Below, piece after piece: positions 28,022-37,052 of a stretch of 64,000 bases of DNA. Every line of letters starts with the position of its first letter. Within the stretch, counting starts at the first letter, position 1. Position numbers and translations under genes: made by a program. The notes under the pieces are model-generated. The model saw nothing but the letters and a program-made list of their open reading frames with translations. It did not search any database and was not told the DNA's origin. This DNA comes from Roseibium sediminicola. GTDB taxonomy: Bacteria > Pseudomonadota > Alphaproteobacteria > Rhizobiales > Stappiaceae. The stretch is taken from assembly GCF_023156505.1 (NCBI RefSeq), contig NZ_JALNMJ010000001.1, positions 496,001 through 560,000 of the forward strand. Direction: 5' to 3'.

Positions 28022-30522
28022 TCCATGGCCTCCAGGATCAGTTCCTCCGCCGCGTCCGCCAGCAGCGTGTCGATGGCTTCCCCGTAGACCGGTTCCTTGC
28101 CGATTTCCAGCAGAATAGGCACGGCGAGGGGAGAGACATGTGGAAGACCAGTATGCGTGATTCGTCCGCGAATTCTGGCAAGAAGTTCGCCCAGGCGGGA
28201 GATATCCAGAAGTCCTTCGGCGGCATCGTTCCAGGTGGCCTTGAGCAGGATGTGGTCCGGTTCGTGAGCGCGCAACACGTCGTAGATCAGATCCGACGAC
28301 ACGGTGACTTGCCGGCCGCTCTTTTCCTGGCCCGGATGGCGCCGCTCGATCAGCCCGGCAATCACGGCGCAGTTGCGGAACGTGCGTTTCAAAAGGCTGG
28401 AGTCTGCGAGCCAGGCATCGAGATCGTCGCCGAGAATGTCTTCTTCGAAGAGCTGGTCGAGCGGGATCTTTCCGCTGGAAAACGACAGCGACAGGTCGCT
28501 GAGCCCCCAGACCGACAGGGCGTAGTCATTGGCAACAAACCCGAGCGGGCGGGCGCCGAGCCGTTCCAGCCTCTTTGTCAGGAGCATGCCGAGGGTCTGG
28601 TGGGCCAGCCGCCCCTCGAACGGATAACAGACCATGTAATGCTTGTTGGCGCGCGGGAAGGTCTCGACAAGCAGGCCGTCCTTTGCCGGCAGAACCGACT
28701 TGTCCCGCTGGATCTCCAGCCATTCGCGGACCTGGTCCGGCAGGGCCTTCCAGGTCGACGGCGACGCCAGCATGGCCCGGACGCCTTCGGCGAGATAGGT
28801 GGAGAGCGGAAACTTGCCGCCCATATAGGACGGGATCATCGGATTGTCCGACTTGGTGCGCGAGACATAGGCCTCGTTCTCGCGCAGGCCCTCGAAGCGG
28901 ACGACCTCGCCGCCGAACAGGAACGTGTCGCCCGGTGCCATCTGCTCGATGAAATATTCCTCAATCTCGCCAAGCACCCGGCCGCCGCGCCCGACCGGCG
29001 TGCGCCGTCCGTCGGCCTTGGAGCGTACCAGCCGCACTTTCAGCATCGGCGCCTCGACGATGGTGCCGACATTCAGCCGGTACTGCTGGGCAATCTTCGG
29101 ATGGGCAATGCGCCAGAGCCCGTCCTTACCCTTCCGGAGCTTGGCGTATTGATCATAGCTCTTCAGCGCGTAGCCGCCGGTGGCGACAAAATCGAGCACT
29201 TTCTCGAAGGTCTCCCAGTCCAGATGCCGGTAGGTTTCCGAGGACCGGATCTCGTCATGGGTGGCGACCGCGTCGAGCGGGTCGGCACAGGCCAGGCCGA
29301 GCAGATGCTGGGCCAGAACGTCGAGCGCGCCCTGGCGCAGGGGCGGCGTGTCCTGTTTGCCCTGTTTGGAGGCTGCCAGCGCCGCCTGGCATTCCAGCAC
29401 CTCGAAGCGGTTGGACGGGATCAGCACCGCCTTGGACGGTTCGTCCATGCGGTGGTTGGCGCGGCCGATCCGCTGCGCCAGCCGGCTGGCGCCCTTAGGC
29501 GCGCCGATATTGATCACAAGGTCGATGTCGCCCCAGTCGATGCCCATGTCGAGCGACGACGTCGCGACAACCGCACGCAGGGCGCCGGAGGCCATCGCCG
29601 CTTCCACCTTGCGCCGCTGGCCGACATCGAGCGAGCCGTGATGGAGCGCGATCGGCAGCGTGTCGTCGTTGATGCGCCAGAGTTCCTGGAACACCATTTC
29701 GGCCTGGCTGCGCGTGTTGACAAAAAGCAGCGAGACCTTGTGCTTCTTGATCAGCTCGTAGATGTCGCGGATGGCATAGCGCGAGGAATGGCCGGACCAG
29801 GGAACCCGTTCCTCGCTGTCGAGGATCGAGATATCCGGCTGCGCGCCGCCGGCCACCTGAACCATATGCGACAGCGCACGACCCTCCGGATCCGGCTGAT
29901 CGACCAGGTAGGCCCTGAGGTCGTCAGGCTCGGCGACCGTGGCCGAAAGCCCGATGGTCCTGAGCCCGGGCGCCAGCCGCCGAAGTCGGGCCAGCCCGAG
30001 CGCCAGCAGGTCTCCGCGCTTGGACGTCACCAGCGCGTGCAGCTCATCCAGAATGACGGTCTTCAGCGAGGCGAACAGCCGGGCGGAGGCCGGGTCCGAC
30101 AGGAGCAGGGCGATCTGTTCCGGCGTGGTCAGCAGGATGTCCGGTGGATTGAGTTTCTGCCGCTGACGCTTGTGGGAGGGCGTGTCGCCTGTGCGCGTTT
30201 CCAGCCTCACCGGCAGGCCCATTTCGGAAACCGGAGCTTCCAGGTTGCGGGCGATATCAACGGCGAGCGCTTTCAGCGGCGAGATATAGAGCGTGTGGAT
30301 GCCGTCTCCCGCCGTGCCAGGCTTTCGCTTGCCGCGTGCTTCCAGCTCGACAAGGCTCGGCAGGAAACCGGCCAGCGTCTTGCCGGCGCCTGTCGGCGCG
30401 ATCAGCAATGTGGAATGACCAGCGGAAAGATGATCGATCAGCTGCAGCTGATGTTGCCGCGGCGCCCATCCCCGCGCGGCAAACCAGCTCTGGAATCGAT
30501 TGGGAAGCAATGCGGCGTCCAT
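28018..30522 (-). CDS. Ligase-associated DNA damage response DEXH box helicase (Lhr-like)
   Basis: An 834-residue superfamily 2 helicase. Walker A is APTGAGKT (about 42-49), the DEXH box is DELH, and helicase C motifs include SSLDMGIDWGDIDLVINIGAP and QRIGRANHR. The C-terminal half is the Lhr winged-helix/β-barrel region found in large helicase-related proteins. It is the translocase of the PdeM-exonuclease-ligase set. It is divergent from the exonuclease gene at 30849 across a 326-base gap. Confidence 0.94.
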   Translation of the reverse strand: MDAALLPNRFQSWFAARGWAPRQHQLQLIDHLSAGHSTLLIAPTGAGKTLAGFLPSLVELEARGKRKPGTAGDGIHTLYISPLKALAVDIARNLEAPVSEMGLPVRLETRTGDTPSHKRQRQKLNPPDILLTTPEQIALLLSDPASARLFASLKTVILDELHALVTSKRGDLLALGLARLRRLAPGLRTIGLSATVAEPDDLRAYLVDQPDPEGRALSHMVQVAGGAQPDISILDSEERVPWSGHSSRYAIRDIYELIKKHKVSLLFVNTRSQAEMVFQELWRINDDTLPIALHHGSLDVGQRRKVEAAMASGALRAVVATSSLDMGIDWGDIDLVINIGAPKGASRLAQRIGRANHRMDEPSKAVLIPSNRFEVLECQAALAASKQGKQDTPPLRQGALDVLAQHLLGLACADPLDAVATHDEIRSSETYRHLDWETFEKVLDFVATGGYALKSYDQYAKLRKGKDGLWRIAHPKIAQQYRLNVGTIVEAPMLKVRLVRSKADGRRTPVGRGGRVLGEIEEYFIEQMAPGDTFLFGGEVVRFEGLRENEAYVSRTKSDNPMIPSYMGGKFPLSTYLAEGVRAMLASPSTWKALPDQVREWLEIQRDKSVLPAKDGLLVETFPRANKHYMVCYPFEGRLAHQTLGMLLTKRLERLGARPLGFVANDYALSVWGLSDLSLSFSSGKIPLDQLFEEDILGDDLDAWLADSSLLKRTFRNCAVIAGLIERRHPGQEKSGRQVTVSSDLIYDVLRAHEPDHILLKATWNDAAEGLLDISRLGELLARIRGRITHTGLPHVSPLAVPILLEIGKEPVYGEAIDTLLADAAEELILEAME

Positions 30523-30848
30523 CGCATTGTTTTAGGTGAGCGGTTGGCAAAAGGCGAGAGCGCGTGAGGAAATTTGTTCTTCTTGTGTTCTTGCTTGGGT
30601 TTTCAGCGTAAAAGGGAGGAAACGTTTGAAGAGTTAAACTTTTCGCGCTCTACCCAATGTCATCCCCGTGAACGCTGGGACCCAGAACCTGCTGAATCTA
30701 TGGGTGAAATAGAATGACTTCCCGGGAGTCCTGGGTCCCGGCTCGCGCCGCGCTTGGCCGGGATGACAACCGGAGAATGTTTTGTACGCTTAGCGTCCAT
30801 TCAGGCGCAATCATGACAAACCCCCACAATGGACTTATCTAATCAACA
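30523..30848. other. Divergent intergenic region of the repair genes
   Basis: A 326-base gap between the helicase and exonuclease starts, without a gene. It holds the palindromic element at 30659-30767, and AT-richer flanks where the two promoters must lie. I see no LexA-type SOS box (GTTCN7GTTC or GAACN7GTAC). Confidence 0.6.
30659..30767. repeat. Intergenic palindromic element (GTCATCCC type)
   Basis: Ends GTCATCCC / GGGATGAC with inner arms GCTGGGACCCAG and CTGGGTCCCGGC. Such mosaic elements ending in GTCATCCC are common between genes in Hyphomicrobiales. This one sits between the divergent helicase and exonuclease genes. Confidence 0.75.
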
Positions 30849-31871
30849 ATGTCCGATCTTCTCACCCTGACGCCCGAGGGCCTTTATTCTCCCGAAGCTG
30901 GCGCGCATATCGACCCGGTCCGGCCGGTCGAGAAAGCCATCATCACCCATGGCCATGCCGATCACGCCCGCGCCGGACATGGCGCCGTGCTGGCGACGCG
31001 GCACACCCTCGACATCATGGCGATCCGCTATGGCGAGGAATTCTGCGGCCAGGCCCAGGAGATCGGTTATGGCGACAGGCTTAACCTCGGCGGTGTCGAA
31101 GTGTCCCTGCACCCGGCCGGCCATGTGCTTGGCTCCGCACAGGTGCTGCTGGCGGCGAAGGGTCAGCGCACGGTCGTCTCCGGCGACTATAAGCGCCAGG
31201 CGGACCCGACCTGCGTGCCCTTCGAGCTGGTGCCCTGCGATACCTTTGTCACCGAGGCCACTTTCGGTCTGCCGGTGTTCCGCCATCCGCCCGCGTCCGA
31301 AGAAATCGCAAAGCTGCTCGCTTCTCTCGAACTGTTCCCGGAGCAGACCCATCTGGTCGGCGCCTATGCGCTTGGCAAGGCGCAGCGGGTGATCGGGGAA
31401 CTGAGGGCCGCGGGCTATTCGAAGGTCATCTACCTCCACGGCGCGCTGGAGAAGCTGACCGCCTATTACGAGAGCCAGGGTGTGAAGCTCGGTCCGGTCG
31501 AGCCGGTCGGCAAGCGCGGCAAGGAGCTGGCCGGCGAGATCGTGCTCTGTCCGCCCGGTCAGCTCGGCGACCGCTGGGCCCGGCGCTTCGGCGATCCGGT
31601 GGCCGCGATGGCGTCCGGCTGGATGCGGGTGCGGGCCAGGGCGCGCCAGCGCGGCGCCGAATTGCCGTTGATCCTGTCCGATCATGCCGACTGGGACGAT
31701 CTCTGCCGCACCATCATGGAAACCGGCGCAGAGCAGATCTGGGTGACGCACGGAGCTGAGGACGCCCTTGTGCACTGGTGCGAATTGAATGGACGAAAGG
31801 CCCGCCCGCTCAATATGATAGGCTATGACGACGGCGAGGACGCCGATTCCGGACAGGTCGCAAACGGATGA
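30849..31871 (+). CDS. Ligase-associated DNA damage response exonuclease (MBL fold)
   Basis: A 340-residue metallo-β-lactamase-fold nuclease related to SNM1/CPSF73. The metal-binding box HGHADH (34-39) is intact, with further motifs HPAGHVLGSAQ, SGDYKR and a late LSDHADW that supplies the β-CASP histidine. The set member is predicted to process DNA ends before ligation. It is transcribed away from the helicase and pdeM, towards the ligase, with two other genes in between. Confidence 0.94.
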   Translation: MSDLLTLTPEGLYSPEAGAHIDPVRPVEKAIITHGHADHARAGHGAVLATRHTLDIMAIRYGEEFCGQAQEIGYGDRLNLGGVEVSLHPAGHVLGSAQVLLAAKGQRTVVSGDYKRQADPTCVPFELVPCDTFVTEATFGLPVFRHPPASEEIAKLLASLELFPEQTHLVGAYALGKAQRVIGELRAAGYSKVIYLHGALEKLTAYYESQGVKLGPVEPVGKRGKELAGEIVLCPPGQLGDRWARRFGDPVAAMASGWMRVRARARQRGAELPLILSDHADWDDLCRTIMETGAEQIWVTHGAEDALVHWCELNGRKARPLNMIGYDDGEDADSGQVANG

Positions 31872-31921
31872 CCGGACCTGTTCTTTTTCAACCGGGCAAC
31901 CGGTCCCTTGGGGAGGCAGTC

Positions 31922-32365
31922 ATGGCGGATGACGGTGGATTTGAAGGTGCCGGCAATGGCCAGGCCAACGGTTCCGGCGCCAGCACGAATGGCGACGCGG
32001 AAGAGGCGATCGCCCAACTCTTCGACGACTACCAGGCCGGGTTCAACGATTACGACATCGACCGGATCTGCGACTGTTTCGCGTTGCCAACCGTTATCTG
32101 GCAACATGAAAAGGGGCATGTCTTCAACGACGACGAAGAGCTCATCGAAAACGTCGAGGTTCTGCTGAAAGCGCTTGAAAAGGAAGGCGTCAGCCATTCC
32201 GATTTTCACGTCGTCTCAAGCCATGTCAGCGGGTCCACGGCGCTGGTCACCCTGGACTGGACCCAGGAAAGCACCGACGGCGAGGCGGTCTTCGAGTTCA
32301 CCTGCCATTATCAGCTGATCCAGGACGGATCGGACTGGGTGATTGCCTGCATCGTCAATGAATAA
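31922..32365 (+). CDS. NTF2-like / SnoaL-like domain protein
   Basis: A 147-residue protein starting at the ATG at 31922 behind a GGGGAGG ribosome site; an in-frame ATG at 31868 overlapping the exonuclease stop is a less likely start. A Gly/Asn/Ala-rich leader (about 1-25) precedes an α+β NTF2-like fold (EEAIAQLFDDYQAGFNDYDIDRI, then FHVVSSHVSGSTALVTLDWTQ). NTF2-like proteins are ligand pockets or small enzymes; the substrate is not inferable. It is probably co-transcribed with the repair exonuclease. Confidence 0.82.
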   Translation: MADDGGFEGAGNGQANGSGASTNGDAEEAIAQLFDDYQAGFNDYDIDRICDCFALPTVIWQHEKGHVFNDDEELIENVEVLLKALEKEGVSHSDFHVVSSHVSGSTALVTLDWTQESTDGEAVFEFTCHYQLIQDGSDWVIACIVNE

Positions 32366-32397
32366 CGACGGATCAGACTAAGGCCCACAAAACCGAA

Positions 32398-32422
32398 AAG
32401 CCCGGATCGGAGATCCGGGCTT
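32398..32422. terminator. Bidirectional terminator between convergent genes
   Basis: AAGCCCGGATC (32398-32408) pairs with GATCCGGGCTT (32412-32422). AAAA precedes the stem and TTATTTGTTT follows, so it can serve the NTF2-like gene and the leftward DEAD-box gene, whose stop is four bases away. Confidence 0.85.
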
Positions 32423-32426
32423 CAGC

Positions 32427-34490
32427 TTATTTGTTTGCTTTGGCAGCCTTGCGTTCCGAGCGTGACGGCTTGTTTTTCTTGGCCGGCTTTTTCTTGCCCG
32501 GCGCGGGGTTCGCGCCTGCCGGACGGCTGCGCGGCTTGCGGTTGTCGCCCTCATCCGCGCCAGCGTTCCGGCCTTTGCGCGGTGGGCGTTCGCCGCCGTC
32601 GAGATCCCGGGCCAGTGCCTTCATGTCGAGCGGCTCATAAGCCGGATGATGCGGGGCGGCCTCGTCGTCGCCGTGGCGCCGCTTCTTGCCGCGCGGACCG
32701 TCGAACTTGTCCTTGAAGGCGCGTTTCGGACGGTCCGGCTTCAGGCTGTCTTCACGGCCCATGCTTTCGTAATCCGGGGCGTCGCCGCGCGGACGGCGCT
32801 TGGGCGGTCCGGAACGGTCACGGCGGAAGCCGCCGCTTTCCTTCGGCGGTGAGGGCACCTTGCCGCCGCGCGCATCCAGCAGCGTGATGGTGACATTTTC
32901 CTCGCCCGTGCCGTCGCGCTTGACCACTTCGTTGAAACGCTGGCCATGGCTGCCGGCGATTTCGAAATAGAGCTCGTTCTGGAAGATCTTGATCGCGCCG
33001 ACTTCTTTCTTGGTGACGTGGCCGGAGCGGCAGATCATCGGCAGGATCCAGCGCGGTTCGGCGCGCTGACGGTGGCCGAGCGACAGCGAGAACCAGATGC
33101 CGTCCTCGAACTTGCCGGTAATCTCGGCGCTGCGGCCGCCCTTGGAGCCGGCGTCGCGGCCGCGGAGGGAGCTTTCGTCAAGATCTGAGACGTCTTCCGG
33201 TGCCGGCAGGCGTGACTGGCGCAGTTTGACAAAGGCAGCGGCGAGCTGCTCCGCGCTGTGCAGGGCCAGGAGTTCGGCGGCCAGCGCGCGGTCTTCCTCT
33301 TCCAGCTCAACGGTGAGAGCCGGATCGGCAAGCAGGCGCTCCTTGTCCTTGGCGCGGATATCATCGGCAGTCGGCGCGCCTTTCCAGGTCGCGGTGATGC
33401 CGGCGAAATGCAGGACGCGCTCGGCCTGGCGGCGGCGCGGGAACGGCACCATCAGGACGCAAGTGCCCTTGCGGCCGGCGCGGCCGGTTCGGCCGGAACG
33501 GTGCAGCAGCGCTGCCTTGCCGGTCGGAAGATCCGCGTGGATCACAAGATCCAGGTTGGGCAGATCGATGCCGCGGGCGGCAACGTCGGTTGCGACGCAG
33601 ACGCGAGCCCGGCCATCCTTCATGGCGGCGAGCGCGCTCGAACGCTGTTCCTGGCTGAGTTCGCCGGACAGCGAAACAATGGAGAAGCCGCGATTGGCGA
33701 GACGCGAGGTCAGCCGGCTGACAGCTTCGCGCGTTGAGCAGAACACGATCGCCTTTTCTGAATCATGCAGACGCAGCACATTGATCAAGGCATTTTCGCG
33801 TTCGTTCGGGGCAACCGGATGGGCCACATAATCGATGTCGACATGCTGTTCGCGGGCATTGATGGTCGACAGGCGCACCGCGTCCTTCTGGAAGCGTTTG
33901 GCGAGTTCGGCGATCGGCCGGGGCACCGTTGCGGAGAACATCAGCGTGCGGCGATCAGCAGGGGCCGCGTCCAGGATGAACTCCAGATCTTCGCGGAAGC
34001 CCATGTCGAGCATTTCGTCGGCTTCGTCGAGAACGACAGCCTTGAGTTCGGAGAGGTCCAGCGCGCCGCGTTCGATGTGGTCGCGCAGGCGGCCCGGCGT
34101 GCCGACAACGATATGGGCGCCGCGTTCCAGCGCGCGCCGCTCGGTGCGCGGGTCCATGCCGCCGACACAGGACGTCGTGACGGCACCGGCATCGGCGTAA
34201 AGCCAGGTCAGCTCTTCCTTGACCTGCAGCGCCAGTTCACGGGTCGGTGCGATGGCGAGCGCAATGGGAGCGGTGGCCTGGCCGAGATGTTCATCTTCGC
34301 CAAGCAGGGTCGGCGCGAGTGCCAGGCCAAAGGCCACGGTCTTGCCGGAACCGGTCTGGGCGGAGACCAGGAGGTCTGCCTCGGGCGGGGCGTCTGTGAG
34401 GACGCTTTCCTGGACGGGGGTGAGGCTTTCATAGCCACGTTTCGCCAGCGCGGCCTGCAGGGCCGGGGCGACGGAAGTCAATTCAGTCAT
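32427..34490 (-). CDS. DEAD-box RNA helicase with DbpA-like RNA-binding domain
   Basis: A 687-residue RNA helicase. Q motif LTPVQESVL (about 23-31), Walker A AQTGSGKT (44-51), PTRELA, DEAD (155-158), SAT (186-188), ATDVAARGIDLPNLDLVIH and HRSGRTGRAGR are all present. A DbpA-type RNA-binding domain covers about 465-535. The last ~140 residues are a basic, Gly/Arg/Lys-rich disordered tail, common in CsdA/DeaD-type helicases for RNA contact. It probably acts in ribosome assembly or cold adaptation, not in the repair pathway that surrounds it. Confidence 0.93.
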   Translation of the reverse strand: MTELTSVAPALQAALAKRGYESLTPVQESVLTDAPPEADLLVSAQTGSGKTVAFGLALAPTLLGEDEHLGQATAPIALAIAPTRELALQVKEELTWLYADAGAVTTSCVGGMDPRTERRALERGAHIVVGTPGRLRDHIERGALDLSELKAVVLDEADEMLDMGFREDLEFILDAAPADRRTLMFSATVPRPIAELAKRFQKDAVRLSTINAREQHVDIDYVAHPVAPNERENALINVLRLHDSEKAIVFCSTREAVSRLTSRLANRGFSIVSLSGELSQEQRSSALAAMKDGRARVCVATDVAARGIDLPNLDLVIHADLPTGKAALLHRSGRTGRAGRKGTCVLMVPFPRRRQAERVLHFAGITATWKGAPTADDIRAKDKERLLADPALTVELEEEDRALAAELLALHSAEQLAAAFVKLRQSRLPAPEDVSDLDESSLRGRDAGSKGGRSAEITGKFEDGIWFSLSLGHRQRAEPRWILPMICRSGHVTKKEVGAIKIFQNELYFEIAGSHGQRFNEVVKRDGTGEENVTITLLDARGGKVPSPPKESGGFRRDRSGPPKRRPRGDAPDYESMGREDSLKPDRPKRAFKDKFDGPRGKKRRHGDDEAAPHHPAYEPLDMKALARDLDGGERPPRKGRNAGADEGDNRKPRSRPAGANPAPGKKKPAKKNKPSRSERKAAKANK

Positions 34491-34708
34491 AGAGATCTTT
34501 CAACTGCTCCGGATCATCTGCATGCCAGTCAGCAGTCTACCGGATCGGGCAAATATCACACGTGCCCTTGAATGGCCGCGGCTTATACAGGTAAATCGCG
34601 CCGCCGTCCATCCCACGCAGCGAATGGCTGCCTTGACCGGAGCGACTAGCACCGTATCTAGCCGGGAAGAACTTGCTTCAAAACAGTTTTCCCGGTTGGA
34701 TCCCGTCC

Positions 34709-36361
34709 ATGCATGCCTTTTCCCAACTGCTTGACAGGTTGTCCCTTGAGCCGCGGCGCCTCGCCAAGGAAGCGTTGCTGGTGCGGTACTTCCGGGAAAC
34801 GCCGGACCCGGACCGGGGCTATGCTCTGGCGGCGTTGACCGGGGGGCAGAGTTTCAAGCACGCCAAACCGGCGCTATTGCGGGCGCTAATCGCAGAGCGG
34901 GCAGATCCGCATCTGTTCGCCTTGTCCTATGACTTTGTCGGCGACCTGTCGGAAACCATTGCCCTGATGTGGCCGCGGCCGGAAGCCCCCGAGGAGGCAG
35001 AGATGCTTTCCGCGCCCGCGTTGACTGAAATTGTCGACCAGCTGGGAAGTGCCGGAAAGACAGAGGTCCCCGGGCTCCTGTCGGCCTGGCTGGATGGTCT
35101 CGACGAAACCGGTCGCTGGGCCCTTTTGAAACTTGTCACCGGTGGTCTTCGGGTCGGTGTCTCGGCACGGCTGGCAAAGTCCGCCGTGGCCAGGCTTGGT
35201 ACCCTGGAAGTTGCCGATGTCGAGGAGGTCTGGCATGGGCTGAAGGCGCCTTACGAGGCGCTGTTCGCCTGGGTGGAGGGCCGCGCCGGTCCGCCCGAAA
35301 CGCAGGATCCGGCACCCTTCCGGCCTGTGATGCTGGCCCATCCGCTGGATGAGGACAAGGACCTGCAGCAATTGCCGGCCGCGGATTTTGCGGTGGAGTG
35401 GAAATGGGACGGCATCAGGGTCCAGGCTGCCGCGGGCCGGACGGAGCAGGGCCAGGACGTCCGCCGTCTCTACAGCCGCACGGGCGAGGATATTTCGAAG
35501 GCCTTTCCGGATATTGTCGATCTCCTGACTTTCGATGCCTGCATCGACGGCGAGCTGCTGGTGGTGTCCGACGGCAAGGTGCGGCCCTTTTCCGATCTGC
35601 AGAAGCGCCTCAATCGCAAGACCGCCGGGCCGAAGCTGCTGCGCGACTATCCTGCGGCCATCCGGGTCTATGACCTTTTGACACATGAGGGCGAGGATCT
35701 GCGCGGCCTGCCCTTTCAGGAGCGCCGCAAGAAGTTGGAAGCGTTTGTCGCCGGACTTGCCGACAGCCGGATCGACCTGTCGCCAATGGTGGCCGCCAAA
35801 GATTGGGAATGGATCGCCGCCGCAAGGGCCAATCCGCAGAACCATCTGGACAAGGACGACGCAGAGGCCGTCGAGGGATTGATGCTGAAACGCTGGGACG
35901 CGCCTTATGTAAACGGACGGCCGAAAGGGCTCTGGTTCAAGTGGAAACGCGATCCCCATCTGATAGATGCTGTCCTGATGTATGCGCAGCGCGGTCACGG
36001 CAAACGCTCGTCCTTCTATTCCGACTACACGTTCGGCGTCTGGCGGGACGGGGCGGAAGGGCTGGAACTGGTTCCGGTTGGAAAGGCCTATTTCGGCTTC
36101 ACCGACGAGGAACTTCGCAAGATCGACCGGTTTGTCCGCAACAACACCATCAACCGCTTTGGTCCCGTGCGCGAGGTCACGCATGACCAGGACGTCGGGC
36201 TGGTTCTGGAGGTTGCCTTCGAGGGGCTCAACCGCTCGGGTCGTCACAAGTCCGGTGTCGCCATGCGCTTCCCGCGTATTTCAAGGCTCAGATGGGACAA
36301 ACCGGCGGTGGAAGCCGACCGTCTGGAAACCCTGGAAGCGCTGCTACCGGACCGCGAATAA
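34709..36361 (+). CDS. ATP-dependent DNA ligase (cisplatin-type, ligase-associated cluster)
   Basis: A 550-residue ligase sealing nicks with ATP. The N-terminal DNA-binding domain covers about 1-200. The adenylation domain has motif I EWKWDGIRVQ with the nucleophile K232, RLYSRTGEDIS, DGELLV, EGLMLKR and the WFKWKRDP motif; an OB-fold follows (about 430-545). I start at the ATG at 34709 rather than 12 codons upstream, because the family starts with M-x-x-F-x-x-L-L-D-x-L. It is divergent from the DEAD-box gene and belongs with the PdeM, helicase and exonuclease genes. Confidence 0.95.
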   Translation: MHAFSQLLDRLSLEPRRLAKEALLVRYFRETPDPDRGYALAALTGGQSFKHAKPALLRALIAERADPHLFALSYDFVGDLSETIALMWPRPEAPEEAEMLSAPALTEIVDQLGSAGKTEVPGLLSAWLDGLDETGRWALLKLVTGGLRVGVSARLAKSAVARLGTLEVADVEEVWHGLKAPYEALFAWVEGRAGPPETQDPAPFRPVMLAHPLDEDKDLQQLPAADFAVEWKWDGIRVQAAAGRTEQGQDVRRLYSRTGEDISKAFPDIVDLLTFDACIDGELLVVSDGKVRPFSDLQKRLNRKTAGPKLLRDYPAAIRVYDLLTHEGEDLRGLPFQERRKKLEAFVAGLADSRIDLSPMVAAKDWEWIAAARANPQNHLDKDDAEAVEGLMLKRWDAPYVNGRPKGLWFKWKRDPHLIDAVLMYAQRGHGKRSSFYSDYTFGVWRDGAEGLELVPVGKAYFGFTDEELRKIDRFVRNNTINRFGPVREVTHDQDVGLVLEVAFEGLNRSGRHKSGVAMRFPRISRLRWDKPAVEADRLETLEALLPDRE

Positions 36362-36480
36362 GCCGTTCTGGACGGATGATCTGGCGAAAAATCCGGGATA
36401 TGCCGTGCTTTGGTCACGGAATCGTGGCACGTCTTTCAGGAAACACACACAGTCGGCCCGGCCGGCACCGGAGAGGCACC

Positions 36481-37011
36481 ATGACGATCCGTAACACCCT
36501 GTTCGCGCTGCTTGCCGGCGGACTGACCGCGGCAACGCTGGCAACGGCCACGGCCGCGCAAGACAAAATCGCTCCCGCGGACGTGGCGGGCGCCACGGAC
36601 GGCCGGCCCGACCGGTACTCCCTGGTTGCGGTCGACGGAGACATCCTGAGGGTGGACCGGCAGAACGGCACGGTCTCCGTCTGCCGGCAGCGCAACGACG
36701 CCTGGCGCTGCAACCCGGTCCCGCTTGCCGAAGAGGCCTATCTCGCCGAGATCAATGAGTTGGCCGGCGAAGTCGACAGGCTGACGGCGCGCCTGGAAGA
36801 GATTGACAGCGGTGCCGGCGGAGATGAGCGGCAACTGCCGCCGGGCTCCGCCCTTGATCGTCCGCAAAAGGAAAAAGACGGCAAATCCCCGCTCACGAGC
36901 GAGGACGAGGAAGAGCTGGACAAGATGCTCACCTTCACCGAAAGCGCCATGCGGCGCTTCTTCGGCATGGTCCGCGACCTGCAGAAGGATTTCGACGGCG
37001 ACGGCAACTGA
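36481..37011 (+). CDS. Secreted hypothetical protein (176 aa)
   Basis: A signal peptide (about 1-26, ending ATATAAQ) is followed by a short β segment with the pattern RYSLVAVDGDILRVDRQNGTVSVC, two cysteines (C67 and C75 by rough count), then a helical, acidic, coiled-coil-like region (about 85-110) and a C-terminal helix. An AGAGG site precedes the ATG at 36481. Similar exported proteins with a D-G-x-x-L-R-V-D-x-x-T-G-x-x-x-x-C strand occur in alphaproteobacteria; the function is unknown. It may be read through from the ligase gene, 119 bases upstream. Confidence 0.8.
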   Translation: MTIRNTLFALLAGGLTAATLATATAAQDKIAPADVAGATDGRPDRYSLVAVDGDILRVDRQNGTVSVCRQRNDAWRCNPVPLAEEAYLAEINELAGEVDRLTARLEEIDSGAGGDERQLPPGSALDRPQKEKDGKSPLTSEDEEELDKMLTFTESAMRRFFGMVRDLQKDFDGDGN

Positions 37012-37052
37012 GCCGGCTCAGGCAGAATGAACCAGTCCGACCGGGAAAAGTT

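Noticed and set aside
28006-30567. An 853-codon plus-strand open frame opposite the Lhr-like helicase
   Set aside because: Antisense shadow of a gene with full helicase motifs; the product is His/Arg/Gln-rich with no recognisable domain.
27284-36361. The helicase-nuclease-phosphoesterase cluster as an anti-phage defence island
   Set aside because: The products match the known ligase-associated DNA damage response set, and there are no mobility genes or other defence signatures around it.
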